Shown in pieces: positions 44,744-55,050 of a stretch of DNA of 64,000 nt. The DNA is from Eucommia ulmoides (taxonomy: Eukaryota; Streptophyta; Magnoliopsida; Garryales; Eucommiaceae). The position numbers and the translations under genes were made by a program. The DNA lies in the NCBI GenBank assembly GCA_016647705.1, contig CM028327.1:45649114-45713113 (forward strand). Reading direction: 5' to 3'. Below the pieces are notes generated by a model, which had not been told where the DNA came from, did not search any database, and saw only the letters and a list, made by a program, of their open reading frames with translations. The number at the start of each line of letters is the position of its first letter. The stretch's first letter is position 1.

Positions 44744-45595
44744 CTGTGAATGGTAATTATATGCCTTTGAGAAATCGATGTAATGGGGATCAACTAAGGC
44801 CACCGCTTCGAACTTGCGCATGGCAGGGGCGGAAAAATCATTAGTTTCCTTTTTCCGCAACAGTTAATTATAGCTGAAAAATTGGCCGTTATTTTGTCAA
44901 GTAGCCGAAAAAGTAACTATTATTGTTTTTGATTCTTAGCCTCTATAATGAGGGTTTATTCTAATAGAAAGAAACATTTGATTAATTGATTATTGAATTA
45001 TTTAAACAAGATATTCTTTTTTTATTATTAGTTTTTTTTTTTTTTCAATTGGCCTCCTTCATCACGTGGAACGAGACTATTAGAAATGATTTGGCAACAT
45101 TAAACTCGACGGAGGGGATGACCCTTAATCGATTTCTATGACGTAAATGGATTCATGTAGCCGACCCTACATAAGTGGGATAAAGGCTTAGTTGTTGTTG
45201 TTAGCCTCCTTCATCACGATGCTTGGCTTTTATACATGTTGGAATTGCAGGGGCAGCGGAAGTCACTGGCAGACAAATTTGAATACGTGATGCATGGGAA
45301 GTTATATAGAATTTCCGATGAAGGTTCAGGCAACCACGTTAAAGCGTATGTTTTTTGAAGACAAAACCAAACAGCCCCTTCGATTTCCCCTTTTATTCTT
45401 TCTTTGTTTTTTCCTTTTTGTTTTATTATTATCGTTTGTCGGGTTCTAAGTTGGTTTTGAACTGGTTTCATCTGGCTTTTCAGTGATATATATGTTTCCT
45501 TTGGTGGGCTTCTGATGATGCTAAAGGGAGACCCTTCCATTGCAGCTAAATTCGAGCTTGATCAGAGGTTGTTTATTCTCATGAGGAAGGTTTGA
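43471..45595 (+). CDS. NRPB8: RNA polymerases I/II/III subunit RPABC3 (RPB8)
   Basis: Four exons join in frame with GT-AG junctions: 43,471-43,543, 44,527-44,684, 45,251-45,345 and 45,484-45,595, giving 145 residues, the normal size of RPB8. The protein starts [20 protein letters not shown]. It contains [40 protein letters not shown] and [15 protein letters not shown], and ends [11 protein letters not shown]8 is an OB-fold subunit shared by the three nuclear RNA polymerases. It is a housekeeping gene with all splice junctions intact. Intron 1 carries an unidentified 43,640-43,930 segment, intron 2 an AT microsatellite and a small retroposon. The copia 3' LTR ends 2 kb upstream. Confidence 0.96.
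45067..45203 (+). mobile_element. 137-bp retroposon with (TTG)n tail in RPB8 intron 2
   Basis: A perfect 15-bp target duplication, GCCTCCTTCATCACG, flanks it at 45,052-45,066 and 45,204-45,218. The insert ends ATGTAGCCGACC...GTGGGATAAAGGC followed by TTGTTGTTG. This matches the 3' tail of plant RTE-type LINEs or SINEs that share it. It is 5'-truncated or a complete short element. It lies 32 bp from exon 3. Confidence 0.85.
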
Positions 45596-45670
45596 AACCC
45601 ATTCAAACAATTTTTCTTTCTTGTTTTGTTGAAGGAAGAAAAGACCAAAAGGATGAAATTACTCATGGGA

Positions 45671-45822
45671 GGTGGTGTTTGTTTTAGTGTTTATGTTCCC
45701 TGAAATTTGTTCTAAGAATCTTGGAGCATAAGCAAAAAGGGAACTCTTTTGTCCCTAATGTTTTGTTTTGTTTTGTTTTGTTTCTAAGTTTGTGGGAACA
45801 AAAACACTAAACAAAAGGTGCC
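45671..45822. mobile_element. Short MITE of the GGTGGCGTTTG family
   Basis: Left end GGTGGTGTTTGTTTTAGTG and right end CACTAAACAAAAGGTGCC followed by TAA. The interior is GTTCCC/GGGAAC-rich, as in the NLP intron copies. It begins about 75 bp after the RPB8 stop. Confidence 0.55.
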
Positions 45823-47600
45823 TAAATCTTTCCACATTGTAATGAGAAAAATGTTACACTAGGCCTTGTCATACGGTTGGTCCATGGATCATATGCTATT
45901 GAAAAAATATTCATTTTGTTGTTTGTGATATGCTTTTTGAGATAACGGAGTGTTTGTAGCATGGAATTTGAGTTTTGAAATTGGACATATATATATATAT
46001 ATGCACATATATTATATTTTTACATGTATTCATTTTTAATTTTGATTTTAAAATTTTGGTTTTTTTTTTTTTTGACATGTATTCGTTTCTAATTCTGATT
46101 TTGAGATAAGACATTGTTTGGTAACACAGAATTATACTTTATTTCAAAATAAACAAATATATTTATATTTTTAGGGGTAAATTATTTTTTCTCTCTTTGT
46201 TTAATAATTACTTTATAGTCTTCCACTTCAAAAATTTACATTTATTTAAAATTTAAATAAGGTACGATATTTTTTTTAAATTAACATAATATAGTTAAAA
46301 ATAAAAATTTGATCTAATTTTCCTTGTACTTTAAATAAGGTAAGAAATCATTTTTTTTAAATTATTAAAAATAAAATATTTATTTAATTTTTGGATGAAA
46401 TAAATAAAATTGCATGTTTATTTTATTTTTAAAAAATATTTATGATAAAAAAATTAAAATAAAGATGTAATTTTGTTTATTTCATTTAAAATTTAAATGA
46501 AAAATTATCTATTAATTTAAACAGAGAAAAATTAGTTGCGCATTTTATTCAAAGTAGAAGTCGAAAAAAAATAAAGTAATAATTAAGTAAATAGATTTTT
46601 ACCCTTATTTCTATTTTTAATTAAGAAAATTTTAATTTCATATAACCAAACACGCCCTAAAGACCATTGTATAGGTAGGTGGCTAGGTGCCTTTGCCCAT
46701 TTAATTTTGCATACTATGACCGCCTCGGTCAAATTCAGTTTTCAAGACCTTGGACTGACTGACTCTCACCCACCAAAACACCACACTCCTATTGAAATGA
46801 CAAAATTACCCTCAAACTAGGACTTTCTCCACATCATCAACTTGTCCTTTTTTGGAATTTCACACTACCAAGATCATATCCCTTGACAATTCAAATTAAT
46901 TTCAGTCTTTATTCAAATTTTGCATGTGGAAAATAAATTTCAACTATTTGATTTAGAAAATAAATTGAATCTCATCTCATAAAATATTTTTTTTAAAAAA
47001 ATTAAATTAAAATTAAAATAAAACGATAATTTTATCTTTAATTTCATCTATTTTTTTTAGCATATTTCGTTAATTTAAATGAAAAAAAATATTAATTTCT
47101 CAATTTGTTCAAAATAAAGTACATTTTTTTTTAAGTGGAAGGAATAAAGTGATAATTAAACAACGTAAAGAGAAATAATAGACAATTTACATTATTTGTG
47201 ATTATTACAAACGTTATTTATTACAGACGTTTACATGTTGAATTCATCTCATTCAACTAAACAAAAATTTCATATTTTTTTTTTTTATATATTTGCATAT
47301 AAAAAAATGATTTTTTTTTTTTTTTACCATGAGCCCCAAATTCAGTGCAAGTTATAAAAGTCAATATAATTTTTTGGGGGTTTTTTTTACCAGGATTCTA
47401 AATTTCAACATCTATTATTCACCCAATTCACTTGATGCAATAATTTTTTAAGTAGTCCAACAATTCAGTCAAAACTCCAAAATCACTGTAAAAATAAAAG
47501 TCGTAATTTTTTCATGTAGTATAATAATTTTAAACTTTTAAAAAAATTAATATAATAAATGAATTGTACATATAAAAATTTTAATTTTGTGAACGATTGA
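45823..47600. other. AT-rich intergenic stretch
   Basis: I see no gene here. A possible MITE lies at about 45,944-46,660, from GGAGTGTTTGTAGCATGG to AACCAAACACGCCC. The rest is low-complexity AT-rich sequence. Confidence 0.45.
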
Positions 47601-47679
47601 CCAATCATCTCAATTTTTTTTACCCATTATTTTGAATCTTGTAAAAATCAAGATTGTGACCCCTTCAAATATAAAGCTT

Positions 47680-47685
47680 GGTCAA
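47680..47685 (-). promoter_or_regulatory. W-box core upstream of peptide gene 1
   Basis: GGTCAA on the plus strand is TTGACC on the minus strand, the WRKY-binding core. It lies 229 bp before the ATG. The equivalents are 51,655-51,660 and 56,635-56,640, each 227 bp before its ATG. WRKY control is inference. Confidence 0.4.
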
Positions 47686-47789
47686 CACGGAAAGTGCCCC
47701 CGTGGGTGCCGACCATACCCATTGCCAAGTCCATTCCATGTGTTTGGGCAAAAGTCCAACAAGAAGACTCAAACAAGATCTACTTCCTC

Positions 47790-47797
47790 TATATATA
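47790..47797 (+). promoter_or_regulatory. TATA box of peptide gene 1
   Basis: TATATATA in a CCTCTATATATACAC context, 119 bp before the ATG. The same spacing recurs in all four copies. Confidence 0.75.
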
Positions 47798-47908
47798 CAC
47801 TTCAATCCTATGCACATTTCACCTACAAATTCATTCAAGAAACAAAACAAAAAACTTCAAGCCCATTTTTGCCCTCTTTTCAAGATAGTTCATTTTCACA
47901 AACCAAAC

Positions 47909-48130
47909 ATGAATTTTGCAAAAATTAGTACCCTTTTGGTCATTTTTGTCATCTTTGTTGCCATCTCGAGCCAAGTCGGTGTCGAGGCAACAAGGGTATT
48001 ATCGGAAGATTTTGCCGGTGCAAATCACTTGGCGACGTACCCTTCAGTGTATGACAAGACAAGGAACATCATGACGTCTTGGTTTGAAATGTTGGCGTCT
48101 GGACCTAGTCCTAGAGGTCCTGGACACTGA
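47909..48130 (+). CDS. PIPL: PIP/PIPL-type secreted peptide precursor, copy 1
   Basis: This is a 73-residue precursor. Residues 1-27 form a hydrophobic signal peptide (core LLVIFVIFVAISS), with likely cleavage after VEA. A variable middle follows (DFAGANHLATYPSVYDKTRN), then the C-terminal motif ASGPSPRGPGH. The SGPS...GH ending is the hallmark of PAMP-induced peptides (PIP/PIPL), which are proteolytically trimmed, proline-hydroxylated and sensed outside the cell by RLK7-type receptor kinases to amplify immunity or shape roots. Here the residues before the motif are WFEML rather than LFERL as in copies 2 and 3. I chose the ATG at 47,909 because it starts the signal peptide. The open frame runs further upstream only through the TATA box. 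A polyadenylation-like AATAAA lies near 48,320. Confidence 0.85.
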   Translation: MNFAKISTLLVIFVIFVAISSQVGVEATRVLSEDFAGANHLATYPSVYDKTRNIMTSWFEMLASGPSPRGPGH

Positions 48131-49849
48131 TCGTGTGCAATTTTTTCTTTTTGTGCGATTCAGAACATGAAGAATAAGGATTTATTTTTTTTTATATAAC
48201 ATTCAATTGTTAAATGCATGTATGCTAAGATTATTTAGCTTTAGTTTGTTATAATTTTTTATGTTTTTTTTGTGGAGATTGATTGTATAAGAGGATGCCT
48301 CATTCAACATGTAAATGAATAAATAAAATCCATTGTTTTTTTCCTTTTAATATTGTGTTTTTTATTCTATTCAATTTTAACTTATTTAATCTATGTCCCC
48401 CTAAACACAATTTTTGAATATATATAAAAAATCAAAATTTGAAACGACATTTGGTTTTTATAAAATTTAAATCAGCATATCAAGTCATGGGTTTTAACGC
48501 TCATAACTTGACAAAATTATTGTTGGAGAACAGTTTGGCTTAAAATAAAAAAAAATAAAAAATCGACAATATATTATCATTTTCAAAAAATATCTTTAAA
48601 TACTATTCATTTTTTTTTCTTTTCAAATAACTCTTTATACTCTCCTAATATAGATTTCCACAAAAAAATTGCACTAATAATCTTTAAATTCGAGGTGGTT
48701 TTTTAAGCGATCCCTGTAATTTTTAAACACATCTGTATTGTAAAATTTTCATAGTAAACCCTAGTAAACAACACGTGATCAGATGGCTTTAAATCATAGT
48801 ACTGTATATCTTCAATTCAATTTTAAAAAATTCATTATTATTCAACAATTTATTGCATAACTCTATAATTGTTGAAAATCACGAAAATAATCTCAAAATT
48901 AGGTTATACAATCGGCACATGGCATTTTCCGTTCCTACATAGCAACTTCATTTCTAATTGTACCAAATTGAAACAAAAATAAAACTTCAGGACACAAATC
49001 TTGTACTTTAAAAACTAAAGAAATCATTTGAATATCCACACCAAACTTAAGGGTCAAAAGTGAAATATTTCCAAATTCAACTCGACTTCCACACGTACTT
49101 TGACTTAAGTATTTTTCGGTCACGTGGACACGGTCCAAAAGGTATTAGATCAGTAAGTCGTATGAGACGTTATAAATGGTATCAGAATCAATTCTAGTCA
49201 AACTCTACAATGGCTTACAATGATTTTAAACATATCTTAATGAAGTAAAGATAAAAATTGTGATTAAGCAATTATTTTTTTACAAAATTATTTGAGTTTA
49301 AAATAAAATAGTGGTTTTACCCACTAGATACTGACAATTATATTATAAGACAAATTATATTTTAAACTCTTTAACTATCATATTTCTATGTGGTCCAATA
49401 AGTTTGTACATTTCATTTTAAATCATATATCTTTAATTACAATTTTAATTAGTCATTTTGCCTAATTTGGCTGTTAAATTAGACAGAATTAGGGACAAAA
49501 TAGTAAATTTATAATTTTTATTCCTTTTTTTTTTATTCTCCTTTTTCTTTTTCGATGAGCTACGCCTCCTTCCCTGTTTCTATTTTTCTTTTTCTTTCTC
49601 TTTAGCCAAATCTCGGCGATTTTGGGCAAGATTCTAATGCTTCAATTCTCTCTGTCCATTTTTGTGTTATTGGTGCAGCGAGTTTCGGTTCATTTCAGTT
49701 CTCTCTGTTCATTCCAGTGAGTTTCGTGTTCAGTTTTCTCCTTTTAAATCTAAGCTATTGATGTAGAAAAACAAGCTATTAATTTCCTTTTTCGAGTTAA
49801 TTTTGCTAATTTAATGAAAAAACAAGCCATAGTTTAAAAAAAGAACTCG
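48131..49849. repeat. 3' flank block F of peptide gene 1, also found after copies 2 and 3
   Basis: The segment after copy 1 matches 57,084-58,890 along its length and 52,104-53,060 in part. It includes GAGGATGCCTCATTCAACAT, GGGTTTTAACGCTCATAAC and a shared GGGCAAGATTC block at 49,622 (58,662). No gene is seen. It shows the duplicated unit was much larger than the gene. Confidence 0.75.
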
Positions 49850-51100
49850 ATTTCGTAAATTTTATTAAAAACTTTAAATTTCAAATTTTGAAAGGCTATT
49901 ATCTCACCAAAAAATTCGATTTCGCTATTTTTATGAAAAACTCGAAATCTTCAAAATTTGAAAGACTATAACTCACAAAAAAATTCAATTTCACTAATTT
50001 TTATGAAAAACTCAAAATTTTCAAATTGTGAAAGACTATATAGCTTACAAAAAGTCCCCCACAAAAAAACTCGATTTTAATACTTTTACGAAAAGTTCGA
50101 AATCTTAATATTTTAAAAAGTTATACAAAAAAGCCGATTTCACAAAAAATTTAAAATTTGAAAGCCTATAATTTACAAAAAAATCCGATTTTGCTAATTT
50201 TATAAAAAATTCAAAGTTCATAAATTTTGAGAGGTTATAGCTCACCAAAAATTCAATTTCATTATTTTTATGAAAAAATTAAAATCTTAAAATTTATAAA
50301 GGATATAGCTCACAAAAAAATTCATTTTGCTACTTTTATGTAAAAAAATTAAAATCTTCAAATTTTGGTAGGTTACAGCTCAATAAAAATCGAATCTTGC
50401 TACTTTTAGAAACACTTGAAATTTTCAAATTTTGATAGGTTATAATTCACAAAAAAATCCGATTTAGCTACTTTTATGAACAACTTGAAATCTTAAAATT
50501 TTGACAAGGGCTCAAAAAAAAAATTTGATTTCGCTAATTTTATGAAAAATTCGAAATCTTCAAAATGGTTGCTTACTTTGACCGTTAAGAGTAGGTAACC
50601 TATTTCTAGTCTTTGTTTCTCTCCCATTCTATCTCATCTTATCACATTTTGTTCTGCGAGATTTGAAAATTACCATCAATACTCGGAGAATCTTCAAATT
50701 TTCAAAGGCTCTCACTAAAAAATTATATTTTGCTACTTTTTATGAAAATCGTAAAATCTTCAAATTTTGAAAGGTTATAGTTAAAAAAAAATTCATAGAT
50801 ACTCTTATGAAAAACTCGATTCTTCAAATTTTGAAAGACTCTAGCGCCTAAAAATCTTGATTACACTAATTTTATTAAAAATAAATAAATTGAAATCTCA
50901 AAATTTTGAAATGTATGACTCACAAAAAACTCAAGTTCACTATTTTATTGACAAACTTAAAATCTTAAAATTTTGAAAGGTCAGAGTTCATGAAAAAAAA
51001 CTTGATTTTGCTAATTTATGGAAAATTGAAAAACTTGTTTTCGCTACTTTTATGAAACTTGAAATTTTCAAAATTTGAAATTCTATAGCTCAAATTTCTT
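49850..51100. repeat. Degenerate minisatellite of about 66 bp, array 1
   Basis: The recurring order is CTCGATTTCGCTAATTTTATG, then AAAAACTCGAAATCTTCAAA, then TTTTGAAAGGCTATAGCTCAC, repeated with many substitutions and small indels. The homologous array lies at 58,890-59,880. It is not coding. Confidence 0.8.
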
Positions 51101-51572
51101 GTTGATCTTGTTGTTTACACACACATATAGATATATATAGAGAAGAGGAAGAAGAAGAGGAGGAAAGAGGCGATGGACAAGGTGGCAGTCGAATGATTGG
51201 ATCTGGAGATTCGGATTTATTTATAGAGAGAAAGAATAAGAAAAAGAAAAGAGAAGGGATGAAACAATGAGCAGGGGTAGGGTGGAAAAATATTAATTTT
51301 TTTTTAATATTTTAAACTTTTAAAAATTTCTTTTTGTTTTTAAAATAATTTTACAATTTTTACTTTCTAAAATATTATCTTTCTAGTTTTCGGTTTCTCT
51401 TTTTTTTTTCAATTTAATATTTTCTCTATCTATAATTATTTGCAGATATATTTTCAAGATTTTATAATATTGATGTTGAATAGTTGTTGTGGTAGATAGA
51501 GGTTTGGTGGTTTTAAATGAATTATTATTTTAAATTTTAAGTGATTATTTTATTTAAAATAATCTAATTTAA
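51101..51572. other. Remainder of block F and upstream of peptide gene 2
   Basis: A purine-rich AGAGGAAGAAGAAGAGG stretch and AT-rich sequence match 59,920-60,600. No gene recognised. Confidence 0.5.
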
Positions 51573-51762
51573 AATTGAGAATTCCCAAATTGGGCTTTTT
51601 GGGTCCCAAACTATTGGCCCAAACTTATAATTCTGGAATTCAAATTATAAGTTTGGTCAACGTGGAAAGTACACCCGATCAAACAATATACCAATTACCA
51701 AGTCCATTCAATGTTTTTGAGCAAAAGTCCAACAAGAAGACTCAAACAAGATCCCCTTCCTC

Positions 51763-51770
51763 TATATATA
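51763..51770 (+). promoter_or_regulatory. TATA box of peptide gene 2
   Basis: TATATATA, 119 bp before the ATG at 51,882, in the same context as the other copies. Confidence 0.75.
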
Positions 51771-51881
51771 CACTTCAATCCTATGCACATTTCACCTACA
51801 AATTCATTCAAAAAACTAGTAGAAAAACTTCAACCCCATTTTTGCCCTCTTTTCAAGATAGTTCATTTTCACAAACCAAAC

Positions 51882-52103
51882 ATGAATTTTGCAAAAATTA
51901 GTACCCTTTTGGTCATTTTTGTCATCTTTGTCGCCATCTCGAGTCAAGTCGGTGTCGAGGCAACAAGGGTATTATCGGAAGATTTTGCCGGTGCAAATCA
52001 CTTGGTGACGTACCCTTCAGTGTATGACAAGACAAGGAACATCATGACGTCTTTGTTCGAACGGTTGGCGTCTGGACCTAGTCCTAGAGGTCCTGGGCAC
52101 TGA
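51882..52103 (+). CDS. PIPL: PIP/PIPL-type secreted peptide precursor, copy 2
   Basis: This 73-residue precursor has the same signal peptide as copy 1. The middle reads HLVTYPSVYDKTRN (V where copies 1 and 3 have A) and the C-terminus is LFERLASGPSPRGPGH. The peptide motif is the family-typical RLASGPS form, so the mature product is probably the same as that of copy 3. From the W-box to the stop codon this copy is nearly identical to copy 3, with about five differences, all transitions. That implies recent duplication or gene conversion. It is likely secreted and processed as an immune-signalling peptide, and expression may be pathogen-responsive given the W-box core. An intact frame with no intron. 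Confidence 0.86.
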   Translation: MNFAKISTLLVIFVIFVAISSQVGVEATRVLSEDFAGANHLVTYPSVYDKTRNIMTSLFERLASGPSPRGPGH

Positions 52104-53060
52104 TCGTGGACAATTTTTTTTTTTTTTTTTTTTTAACTGAGATTTAGAACATGAAGAATACTGATTTTTTTATATATGACATTCAATTGTCAAATGTATT
52201 TATGCTAAGATTATTTAACTTTAGTTTGTTATAATTTTTTACATATTTTTTCGTGGAGATTGATTGTATAAGAGGATGCCTCATTCAACATGTAAATGAA
52301 TAAATAAAATTCATTATTTTTTTTCTTTTAATATTGTGTTATCTATTTAATTTTACCTTATTCAAATCTATGTCCCACTAAACACATTTTTTGAATATAT
52401 ATAAAAAATCAAAATTTGAAACGATATTCCCTTTTTATAAAATTTAAATCAGCATATCATGTTATGGGTTTTAACGCTCATAACTCGACAAAATTATTGT
52501 CGGAGAACAATTTGATTTAAAATAAAAAACTGACAATATATTATCATTTTCAAAAAATATCTTTAAATACTATTCATTTTTTCTTTCTTTTCAAATAACT
52601 TTTTATACTCTCCTAATATAGATTTCCACGAAAAACATTGCAATAATAATCTTTAAGTTCGAGGTGATTTTTTAAGTGATCCCTGTAATTTTTAAATACA
52701 TTTGTATCGTAAAATTTTCAATTGGACAAATTATAAATAAAATGAATAAATTTGAATAGAAAAACTAAACAACAATTGATCGGATGGCTTTAAATCACAG
52801 TATTGTATTTCTTGAGTTCAAGCTCTAAAAATTCATAATTATTCAACAATTTATTGCATAGCTCTATAATTGTTGAAAATGAAAATGACGAAAGTAATCC
52901 CAAAATCAGGTTATACAATTGACACATGGCATTTTCCGTTCCTACATAGCAACTCCATTTCTAATTGTACCAAATTGAAACAAAAATAAAATTTCAAGAC
53001 ACAAATCTCGTACTTTAAAAACTATAGAGATCATTTCAATATCCACACCAAAGTGAAGGG
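52104..53060. repeat. Truncated block F after peptide gene 2
   Basis: Matches 48,131 onward and 57,084 onward. About 570 bp of the block are missing at 53,060, where AAGGG joins GGGCAAGATTCCAA, consistent with a microhomology deletion. It then passes into block S. Confidence 0.65.
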
Positions 53061-53084
53061 CAAGATTCCAACGCTTTAGTTCTC

Positions 53085-53290
53085 TCCCTCTTCAGCCGGC
53101 AACCCCCTCCCCTCTCTCTCTCTCTCTCACAACGTTATAGATCTAGAACCGTCGCCGTCTGCCTCGCCGTCATCGTCCAGCCGTCTGCCTTGCCGCTATC
53201 GTCCAATCGTCGTCCAGCCGTTCGTCTTCGTGCCGACAGTTCGCCGATCTGTCTTCACGTTTGTGGTCGTCCAACCGTCCAGATCTGGAC

Positions 53291-53363
<73 letters not shown>

Positions 53364-54124
53364 AGTGATTGAGAGATTTGGTGGTTAGGGTTTCCCCGCC
53401 GCCGGCTCTTCCACGGTGTAGCTGTCGCCTCTTCTTCGATTGGAAGGATCGGCGGTTGAGCATCTCCGTATTGGGGTTTTTTGTCGCGACGCCATCAACA
53501 ACGGTGCATCACCACTAGGCTCGTGGTTTGCTGGATCTCGATTTTGGGTTTCGTTGCATATCAGATCTGGATGCCGGATCGTTTAAATATACGGATCTTG
53601 AACGATTTTCCCTACGCCAGTTTTGATCGTCGGTGACATCTTGCGATTTCGCTTCTTTCCCCAATTTCGTCGCTTAAGGTATTGTGTTTTTTCCTGGGCT
53701 ATTGTTTGCTGTCTTGGATTGGGGGTTTATTGGTTTGTGATTCCTGGCCATGGACTCGTGAGCGTGTCATCGTGCCAATGTTATTCTGGCGACATTTGGT
53801 CAATACTCTGCTAGAGTATCTGCCCCCGGAATCCCTGCCTATCGCTCCAAAGCCTTATCTTTCATTTGCTCAGAAATGCTTTTCATCACTCCTAATCCCA
53901 CCTCAACCCTCAGCCGTCTGCCTTCTCGCTCTCTCCCGGCATGGCCTACGGTGGCAATGGGTTCGCCATTAGCATACCCGAGTCTTGGTTTTTGTCCAGT
54001 CGATCTGCTCGCCATCATTGTCCAGCCCTTGCTGCGCCGTCTGAACTCGCACTTGCCATCGCTGTTCCTCGGCCGCCGTCAGTCAGCTCCATCGTCGCCG
54101 TTCGTCAGCCCTCTCAATCTCTCT
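53085..54124. repeat. Block S, GC-richer leader part, copy 1
   Basis: This part resembles a gene leader: TCTTCAGCCGGC, CCGTCGCCGT stretches, a long CT run into an AT run at about 53,290-53,360, then GTTTCCCCGCCGCCGGCTC and GGATCGGCGGTTGAGCATC. It is repeated at 61,165-62,085. Reading frames are not preserved between the two copies, so I treat it as non-coding, possibly sequence captured by a transposon. Confidence 0.6.
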
Positions 54125-55050
54125 CTTATTAATATTAACACACACATGAAAATGCATTAACTTTGACAAAGACCCAAAATATGTGCGTTAACGTTAATAA
54201 ACACCTAACCCAAATACAAAAACAATAAACAAAAGATACGGTACGATCATATTAACGTTAACATATAAAACCAAAAAAAAAGAAGATATGTGACGCTAAA
54301 AACACACAAGCAGATGAAAAAAATGCATTAATATTAACGCACACACACAAAAATAACATGAAAATGCGTTGATGTTCACACAAAGAGGCTAAAAAAATAT
54401 GCATTAACGTTAACGTATACTCAAATAAAAAAGAAAAAATATCACATATGGTAACTTAATGTTAGCACAAACACAAGATGACTAGAAAAATGAAGTTGTG
54501 TTAACGTTTATGCACAAAACTTCCAAAAAACAAAATACGTTAACGTTAAAACATACAACTCAATGATGAAGATGCGTTAATTTTAATGCACACCCAACCC
54601 AAATACACAAACAACGGATATTGTACGATCATGTTAACATTAATACACAGAACCTAAAAAAAATAAAGATACGTTAACGCTAACACATACAAGCAGATAG
54701 AGAAGATGCGTTAACGTCAACATACAAAAAAGAACATGAAAATACATTAACGTTAACATAGAGAGGTAAAAAAATCTGCATTAACGTTAAAGTACACCCA
54801 ACCCAAAAGACAAAATATCACATACGGTGAGTTAATGTTAACGCAAACACACAAAGGGGCCGGGGGGGGGGGGGGAAGGGGTTCTAAAAAATAAAGTTGT
54901 GTTAAAGTTAACGCACAAAATTCCTAAAAAGCAATATACGCTAACACTGAAGCACATATGAGATTCAAATGTGAGATTCAAATCGTATTTTTTTTTTTAA
55001 TATAGACAATGTGTATTACTTGATCATTTACGTTAACGTTAATATCCTTC
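54125..55050. repeat. Array of GTTAAC/AACGTT-rich units, copy 1
   Basis: Units of roughly 50-60 bp contain GCGTTAACGTTAACGCACAC-like cores spaced by AAAATGC and ACACACAAAAA words. There are more than ten GTTAAC palindromes, many as TTAACGTTAA. A poly-G run lies at about 54,858-54,874. The homologous array is at 62,086-62,910. No protein. Function unknown. Confidence 0.75.

Noticed and set aside
47678..47908. Upstream in-frame extension of peptide gene 1 (and similar extensions of copies 2 and 3)
   Set aside because: The extension reads through the TATA box and leader, and the signal peptide begins at the downstream ATG.
49850..51100. Regularly repeated units considered as a CRISPR array
   Set aside because: The units are degenerate, have no unique spacers of fixed length, and the DNA is a plant nuclear genome.
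53623..54160. Short open frames in block S
   Set aside because: The homologous copy at 61.6-62.1 kb has frame-breaking indels, so no protein is conserved.
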